Source: Ampelocalamus luodianensis
Taxonomy: Eukaryota > Streptophyta > Magnoliopsida > Poales > Poaceae
Reading direction: 5' to 3'
DNA: 64,000 nucleotides
Assembly (NCBI GenBank): GCA_036346255.1
Contig: CM070633.1
Coordinates: 35,866,192 to 35,930,191 of the forward strand
Under the pieces are notes generated by a model. The model made no database searches and had not been told where the DNA came from. It saw nothing but the letters and a program-made list of their open reading frames with translations. This document shows positions 58,076 to 64,000 of the stretch, piece after piece (position 1 is the first letter of the stretch; every line of letters begins with the position of its first letter). Made by a program: the position numbers and the translations under genes.

Positions 58076-58795
58076 AACTCGTATTTACTTGCTGGTGACG
58101 TGGTTGACCGGTTCGGTTGAGAGTTCAAGTGACCACGGAGAAAATTTGGGCTTTGTTCAGGATGGCCTGTGGCCGACAACGAAAATATTTGGAAATGGAA
58201 CGGTTCTGCCTCTAATTAATACAACTAGAAACTATATGATACAATCTGCGAAGATACCGTGTCGTTGTCTTTTAAGGAAGACCGAAGAGAGAGAATAATC
58301 AGAATAATTGTCGGATGTAATACTTTATATATAAGCAGAAGGAAAACTTTTTTTTACTTTAGGGAGTAGTTACTTTCTATTCTGTATTTCACAACGTAAA
58401 GAGTATCTTACGCAACTGAGAGTATATATGTGTAGTATACGAGTATATAAGACCACGTAGGCGGTATTTAGGGGCGAAACTAGAACAAAGATGACCGGGG
58501 TTCACCACTTCATCATACATATAACATCATATATAATTTTCAAGTAACACTGTACTAAATAGTAATTTATGCGGTAAATATTGATAAAATGCATCATTCA
58601 GCTCCAATGACCAATAAAAAGAGAACAAAATGACTAAAAATTTGGGCTACAGGGTGCACAACTTTTAGGCTAGGGGGTGTACGCATAGTATATACATGAT
58701 AATACCTACTATTTTTTTTTGGGACCCAGTGTCCTGTGACACCAAGTAGGTCCAATTACCTCCGCCCCTGATGGTATTTACATATTTTCAGGGGT
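58076..58795. other. Unassigned flank of the copia insertion
   Basis: No gene. AT-rich with the phrase GGGACCCAGTGTCCTGTGACACC near 58721. Nothing else recognisable. Confidence 0.4.
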
Positions 58796-59242
58796 GGTAT
58801 ATATATATTTTTAGACATACTCTTTTTTATGTGCGAATATGAAGATATTTACAAAATATGATAAAAACTATGAACTCTCTCGCAAATTTTTCGTGCGTTG
58901 GAGTATCTTATAATTAGTATATGAGCATACCGAAAATGATAAAGGAGTATGTCAAGTTCTTTTAGTTGGTATATCAAAGGAGGGAGTAACTACGCTCGGA
59001 GTAGAAGGTATTAATCCTAACCAGAATATATATATATATATATATATATATTATGAGATGATATTAAAAGAACTTGACATACTCCTTTATCAAATCAATC
59101 TGCTAGAGATATGGAAGAAACTCATATTAGATACAAATTATAATAGATTCTTATTCTATCTCTAACAATCTTGTCGTACATGACATGTACTCTAATTGAC
59201 ACGTGGGTGATTGTGTGCTTCATATAATATAGCACAATATGC
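58796..59242. mobile_element. Foldback MITE-like element, copy 2
   Basis: Shares with copy 1 (655-1545) the block GGAGGGAGTAACTAC, a (TA)n run (59026-59052), ATGAGATG, and the right-hand tail from ATTAGATACAAATTATA through GACACGTGGGTGAT to AGCACAATATGCCAAT. A local inverted repeat pairs AAAGGAGTATGTCAAGTTCTTT (about 58940) with AAAAGAACTTGACATACTCCTT (about 59070). Shorter than copy 1. The left limit is uncertain. Confidence 0.6.
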
Positions 59243-59630
59243 CAATCCAAGGTGGCCACGTCACCCATTTTTTTGTGGCCATCGAATTTTCGTCGTTCTA
59301 TTTCTCCCGTCGGATTTTGTCCACGTTGCGTTCGCACGCGTTCCATCCGGGCCAGCGTTTTCCTCACATGCGTCGGCTTCGACGCGCCACGTGCTGCTGT
59401 TGCCTCGCTTCCTGTTGGTCATTCTTATCTGCTCTTTTCCCCATCGCTCACTCCCCGTTTTGTCTTCCTCGCCCGTATTGTCTCTTCTATTTCCTTCTTG
59501 CTCTCGTCGCCCGCATGCCTTCTCCTTTCCATTTGTCGTTGGCCGTTCTTCGTCTCCTCTCTTCGTTTGGTTCTCTTCCCCTCTATCACGTCTCCTATTG
59601 GTGATTGCTCTTTGTTTGTTCATGCTATGA

Positions 59631-60862
59631 TTTTTTCCCTTATAAGGACAACGGATTTCTATGTGTATATGCACTTGTTCAGTATCCCCCGACGTCCTCC
59701 TTTATCATTTTCTGTTTTGTTGCCATTGTCCCGTCTCTACCTCTTCCCTTCTCTCTTTTGGGTTGGATTTTGCCTCATTTCTACATCCCGCTTTTGATCG
59801 CCTATTGTTGGGGATGATTCCCTGTTGATTTGTCTCCGCTGCCTCTTCGCTTCGATTTTTGTTGGGGTCAATTTTTGTTGATTTGTACACCTCCTCTTCA
59901 TTCGGCGCTGTCTAATTCCCATCGTTGTGTGTTCTGCCTCTTTCCCTTTTTCTTTTTTTGGGTGCCTGTTAGCTGATTTCCACGACCCTCCCTTTGTTCG
60001 GCTACTATTGGGGATGTTTCCCTGTTTGTTTCTTTCCTCTACCTCTTCTTTTCCTTTTTTTGGGTCAGATTTGAGTTTGTTTCTATATCCCCTTTCGTTC
60101 GGCTTCTCTTGGGGGTGCTTCCTTGTTGGTTTCTCATGTTTTCCTACTGATTCATGCTTTGTTTCTGTGTTCTTGGTTCTGCCCGAGTGCTTGTTTGTAT
60201 GTCTACCTGTTTTCTTGCCGTTGTGATGCCCTTTGCCTCTCCCCTTTTCTTTTTTCCCCTTGTAAGGAGAGCGGATTTCTCTGTGCATCTGCACTTGTTC
60301 AGTTTTCCCGGGGTCCTCCTTATGGTCTTTTGTTTCGTTGCCATTGTCCTGTCTCTACCTCTTCCTTTCTCTCTTTTTGGGTTGGATTTTGTGTCATTTC
60401 TACATCCCGCTTTTGGTCGCCTATTGTTGGTTTGTCTTCGCTGCCTCTTCGCTTCGGTTTTTTTTGGGGTCGATTTTTGTTGATTTGTACACCTCCTCTT
60501 CGTTTGACGCTATCTACTTACCGTCGTCGCATGTTCTGCCTCTTCCCCCCTTTTCTTTTTTTGGGTGCCTGTTAGCTGATTTCCATGACCCTCCCTTCAT
60601 TCTGATACTATTCGGGATGTTTCCCCATTTGTTCCTTTCCTCTACCTCTTATTTTCTATTTTTTTTGGGTTGGATTTGAGTTTGTTTCTACATCCTCTTT
60701 GTTCGGCTGCTCTTGGGGGCGCTTCCTTGTTGGTTTCTCATGTTTTCCTACTGATTCATGCTTTGTTGATGTGTTTTTTGTTCTCCCCAAGAGTGCTTGT
60801 TTGTACGTCTACGTGTTTTCTTGCCGTTGTGATGCCCTCTGCCTCCTCCCTTTTCTTTTTTG
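59631..60862 (+). repeat. Two-copy tandem repeat of about 620 bp with internal 300-bp subunits
   Basis: Copy 1 (59631-60250) and copy 2 (60251-60862) match along their length, for example GCACTTGTTCAGT, TTTCTACATCCCGCTTTTG, GCCTGTTAGCTGATTTCCA and TTGCCGTTGTGATGCCCT. Each copy has two related halves with CTCTACCTCTT, then TTGGGT, GGATTTG and TTTCTACATCC about 300 bp apart, giving an A-B-A'-B' order. Copy 2 lacks about 18 bp in its A half. Confidence 0.8.
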
Positions 60863-61309
60863 TTGTTCTATTTGATTGGCTGACCTGTTTGTTCTATCTA
60901 GCATACCCTTGTGTCCACGATCTTCGGTTTCGTATAGCTCCGTTTGTTTCTTCTCTTTTCGGTTTGATGTTCCCTGTTCTTTCCTACAGTAGTCTTCTGT
61001 TATGTGTCGACATGTACTTTCTTTCATTTGTTTATTCTTTCTTGCTGTTGCAAGTGTTGCCTTCCCGCTTCCTCTGCCCATTGGTGTTGCCCCGCCGCTC
61101 ATTTCCCAGCAGTGAAGCTCTCTTGTGCTCTGTTCTTTCCTATGTTCGCTTTATGTCTGCATCCTCAGTCATATTGTATTGCGCTTAGTTTTGATGTATA
61201 TGTTGTTTCGTACGTCTTTATTTGTCTTGGGTAGTTTCTTTTAGGTATATACGTGCTCCCTGCCTGTTTTAGTGCTACGTGTTGTTCTCGTCATGCGTAG
61301 ATCCGTGCG

Positions 61310-61458
61310 TGCTATTTGCGGATATGTGCCTTTCCTTTAACGCCTCATATGGCGGCTATGTAGTTGCTATCGGTACATCTGCGTGTTCTCTCTGTAGCTA
61401 TGTGCATTTCCTTTAGTGACTCATACGATGATTATGTGCTTGCTACCTTTTTATAGTC
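61310..61458 (+). repeat. Diverged tandem duplication of about 80 bp
   Basis: Two units share ATATGTGCCTTTCCTTTA or CTATGTGCATTTCCTTTA, CTCATA and TATGTAGTTGCTA or TATGTGCTTGCTA. Confidence 0.55.
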
Positions 61459-62730
61459 TAGCATTGTAGTCTGCTTGCTGTTTGAGGCTTGTTTATATAG
61501 ATGTACAACATTCTTTTTCCATCTTATACTACCGTCATCTCATCTCTACCTCTAAAGTCTAGTCATTGCTTGCACCTATTGTCCATGGCTTTGTAGTCCA
61601 ATACAACGGTCCTGTTGTTGGTGTGTGTCTGCTTGCTGCCCTTTCGGAGCATCTTTCTCATGTCTTGATCGATCTTTTTCATGATGGTTGTTGTTTGTTT
61701 AATGAGGACATCTGATGTGCTCCACACTTCCCTATGTTTGTTGTTTATGGCTCCAACATTTTTTCTTACTCGCCTTGTGTCCTAGACCCCGTTGTAAATA
61801 GTTCCGTACGATGTCCCTCCAAATGTCCCTCATATATTCTTGTTCTTTCTTTGTGCAATTGTCCCTTTCTTCTCTGTAGAACTTTAGTTTGGTCGTCGTT
61901 CTCATGCCTTTTGATCGTCCTCCTTCTCCTTGACTTCCTTCGCTCCCGTGCCCATCGTCTATTCCAGTTACTGCTTGTTTTTGTCCATTCATATATACGG
62001 TTCCGGTTAGCATTTTTTTAGCTTAGTATTTCTTCATTGCTACTATTTTCCTTGGCTTGCTTCAGTCGTCTTTATTCATCGTTCTGTCACGCTTACTTTC
62101 TTTGCATGTCTTGGCAATGTAGAACTGTCCCACATTGCTCCTTCCCATATGAGGTCGCATATGTCTTCCTTACTGCGCTTGCTTCTATCTCTTTTGTTTC
62201 GTGTGTGCTCACGCTAGGATGTTCATTCTTTATTTGTTTCTTTAGGTGGCATTGTTTGCCCCCATGTCTCTTCTGCCGATGCAAGAAGAAATAGCGAGAA
62301 ACGTCGAAAGATTCCTGCTTGGCGTCACATGGTACAATCAGGTGCTTGCCTATGCTCCTTTCTTCCCTCTACTTTATGTACGCCACTTCCAAGTTCGTTT
62401 TTATGTCTTTCCTTTTTTTTCCTCTCTGTCCGTTCTAATCGAGATGTACTCCTTGTCTTCCCCACAAATTATATCTTAATTTTCCTTGCTACTGAAGGTT
62501 AGGTCCTTTGATTGACCACGCCCTATCGCCTGATTGGCTTCACTTTCCTCAGGAGTATGTTGACGCCCTCAAAGGTATTTTCCTATATGTTTATTCATAC
62601 ATCTGTTCCTCTCTCTCAGCTTTTCTGATACATCTACATGTTGTTGCTTTAATTCTTTTGATGCTCATCCACGACGATGCCTCATCCTCCTGATGCTCCT
62701 CCATCTCATTTGCCTTGGACAGTTCACTAT

Positions 62731-64000
62731 TGTTGCACCATGTTACTTGCCCACCAAAAAACACAAGTATTCCTCTGATGAACCCGAAGGTCTGATTGTT
62801 GGCCCGATCTTTCGATGAGAACGATAAGTTCGGTAGTCGTCGCTCAACTCTCACGATCCTGGCTACGAACACGCAAGGCTCAAACCACGCAATCGCTGAA
62901 TCGATTGACAAGTCGTTATCAACCGCACGAATACCCGGATAACTTGACCACGAAGGTCGATTCCTGCATACACCGAAGAAGCACGCAAGAAAAAGATAAA
63001 GCAATCTAAAATTACAAATAGGAATTGAAATATTGAATTGAGTTGGGATTTTGAAGCGGTATTATGGTTGGTCTAGTCGACACAAGCCAATACACGAAGT
63101 TGCAACAATGCTAACTTTTAACTAAACAAAATCCAAGAAAACTAGAGGGGGTGCGACCTCCTTAAATAGGGGATGAGGAGCCACACATCTAATAAAACTA
63201 AGGGGGTGGGACTAATCTCATGGATTACTGTTCACATGAACAGTAACATCACCCCCAGGTGGTCCACCAGCAGATGGGCCAAGTTCAGTATGATTACAAG
63301 GCCCAGATTGGCCCAAACAAGTGATATGACGTCTTATTTTGATGATTGTGATCAGTACAGAAGGAATTTGAAGGTGAGACGGATCCGTTGGAAAGAGGAC
63401 GAAATAAGCTTTCAATCAAGTACTCGTGGACCTCCAACGGACTCCGTATGTGAAAGTTATGTCTGTTTTAAGTTGGTGCTGTCAGGCTGATTCTAGAGGC
63501 CGAACTGGATTCCAAAACGGGTCCAGCTCGAACTGCTTGCTTGTCTTGGACCAAAAGTGATATGGCGCTGCACATATATATATTTCATCATTAGATAGCA
63601 TCATATAATTCATATAATATAAAGACACTCCTAAAAACAAGCTCACCTGATAATTTAAGTGAAGCGTACGAGCTCTTATACTTGGAACAGTAAGCATAGC
63701 AAATATGGTTGTATCCATATGGGTCATGTCCTCATCATCCTCCCTTTCTTGAAAACAAAGCCGTCCTCAGCTTTTGATAAGCTGAAAATAGGGTAACAAA
63801 GAAGCCAAAGTGTATGCATGGTATATGTATATGTCATCTGTTTTAATGGTTCTTCATTGTTGTACAATTAATGTTAGACGACAGCAGTGATCATAAAAGA
63901 TCATTGTATTATTACACCAAGAATAATCATATATGTTAATGAGCAAAACAAAATTTCTCACATAGCAATTATTGCAACTAGTTTTGCAAATATAAGTGAA
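62731..64000 (-). mobile_element. Probable minus-strand retroelement remnant
   Basis: There is no long frame. On the minus strand at about 63770-63725 the text KLRTALFSRKGG is followed by stops and GATGATGAGGACATGAC, wording I associate with noncoding or gag-adjacent parts of grass gypsy elements. About 63340-63500 (GGACCTCCAACGGACTCCG and nearby) has the same flavour. The assignment rests on memory of similar repeats, not on a domain. Confidence 0.3.

Larger units (their letters stand above)
59250..62730 (+). other. Pyrimidine-rich tract, no confirmed gene
   Basis: The + strand is strongly C/T-biased for more than 3 kb, giving many long but meaningless hydrophobic frames. It begins with a GC-rich, promoter-like stretch (59250-59420) after the MITE and contains tandem repeats (59631-60862 and 61310-61458). 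Splice-like signals occur near 62245 and 62575. It may be intron-rich leader of a decayed transposon or gene, but I cannot name it. Confidence 0.4.

Noticed and set aside
59211..61234. Many hydrophobic ORFs on the + strand
   Set aside because: Phenylalanine, leucine and serine-rich products of a C/T-biased tandem repeat, with no conserved motif.

Overview
The window looks like gene-poor, repeat-dense heterochromatin from a grass (Poaceae). The evidence is Tekay/Del-type gypsy elements with LTRs of 2 to 5 kb, a plant L1 LINE, CACTA, hAT and Mutator-like elements, and hAT MITEs, many of them nested. I found no intact host gene and no tRNA, rRNA or CRISPR locus. Species cannot be fixed from the sequence alone; a rice-like grass is an inference. 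Layout: 0.65-1.55 kb is a large foldback MITE-like palindrome, with a relative at 58.8-59.24 kb. 2.97-14.9 kb is a degenerate L1-type LINE on the + strand. Its ORF1 is split by a 5.25-kb solo LTR (3300-8553, minus orientation) bounded by the repeat GTCTC, and the ORF1 frame is in phase on both sides. 15.17-18.09 kb is a + strand gypsy-type LTR that runs into a hAT element (18086-19956) whose right end is lost. 19.96-22.99 kb is a minus-strand gypsy-type LTR remnant carrying a Mutator-like element (21483-22920) with ~150-bp TIRs, a 9-bp target duplication and a GC-rich, internally repeated cargo. 22.99-26.69 kb is the gag, primer site and 5' LTR of a truncated minus-strand gypsy element. 26.69-29.82 plus 40.84-41.21 kb is largely a minus-strand LTR, split by a complete 11.0-kb chromodomain gypsy element (29821-40835, 5-bp duplication GGTGC). 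41.2-47.0 kb holds small DNA elements: two GC-rich foldback elements, a 1.3-kb CACTA element (3-bp duplication), and two hAT MITEs with perfect 8-bp duplications. 47.0-50.55 kb is a longer hAT relative of the 18-kb copy, retaining a BED-finger transposase remnant. 51.06-58.07 kb is a complete but dead copia element (271/266-bp LTRs, duplication CGATT) with a very GC-rich leader. 59.25-62.7 kb is a pyrimidine-rich tract containing a two-level tandem repeat (A-B-A'-B'). 62.7-64 kb ends in a probable minus-strand retroelement remnant. How it works together: every coding region I recognise belongs to a transposable element, and all the recognised transposase or polyprotein genes carry stops, frameshifts or altered catalytic residues. 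What is best preserved is insertion structure: seven insertions have matching target duplications (solo LTR, gypsy, copia, CACTA, two hAT MITEs, and the Mutator-like element with one mismatch), so relative insertion order can be read directly.
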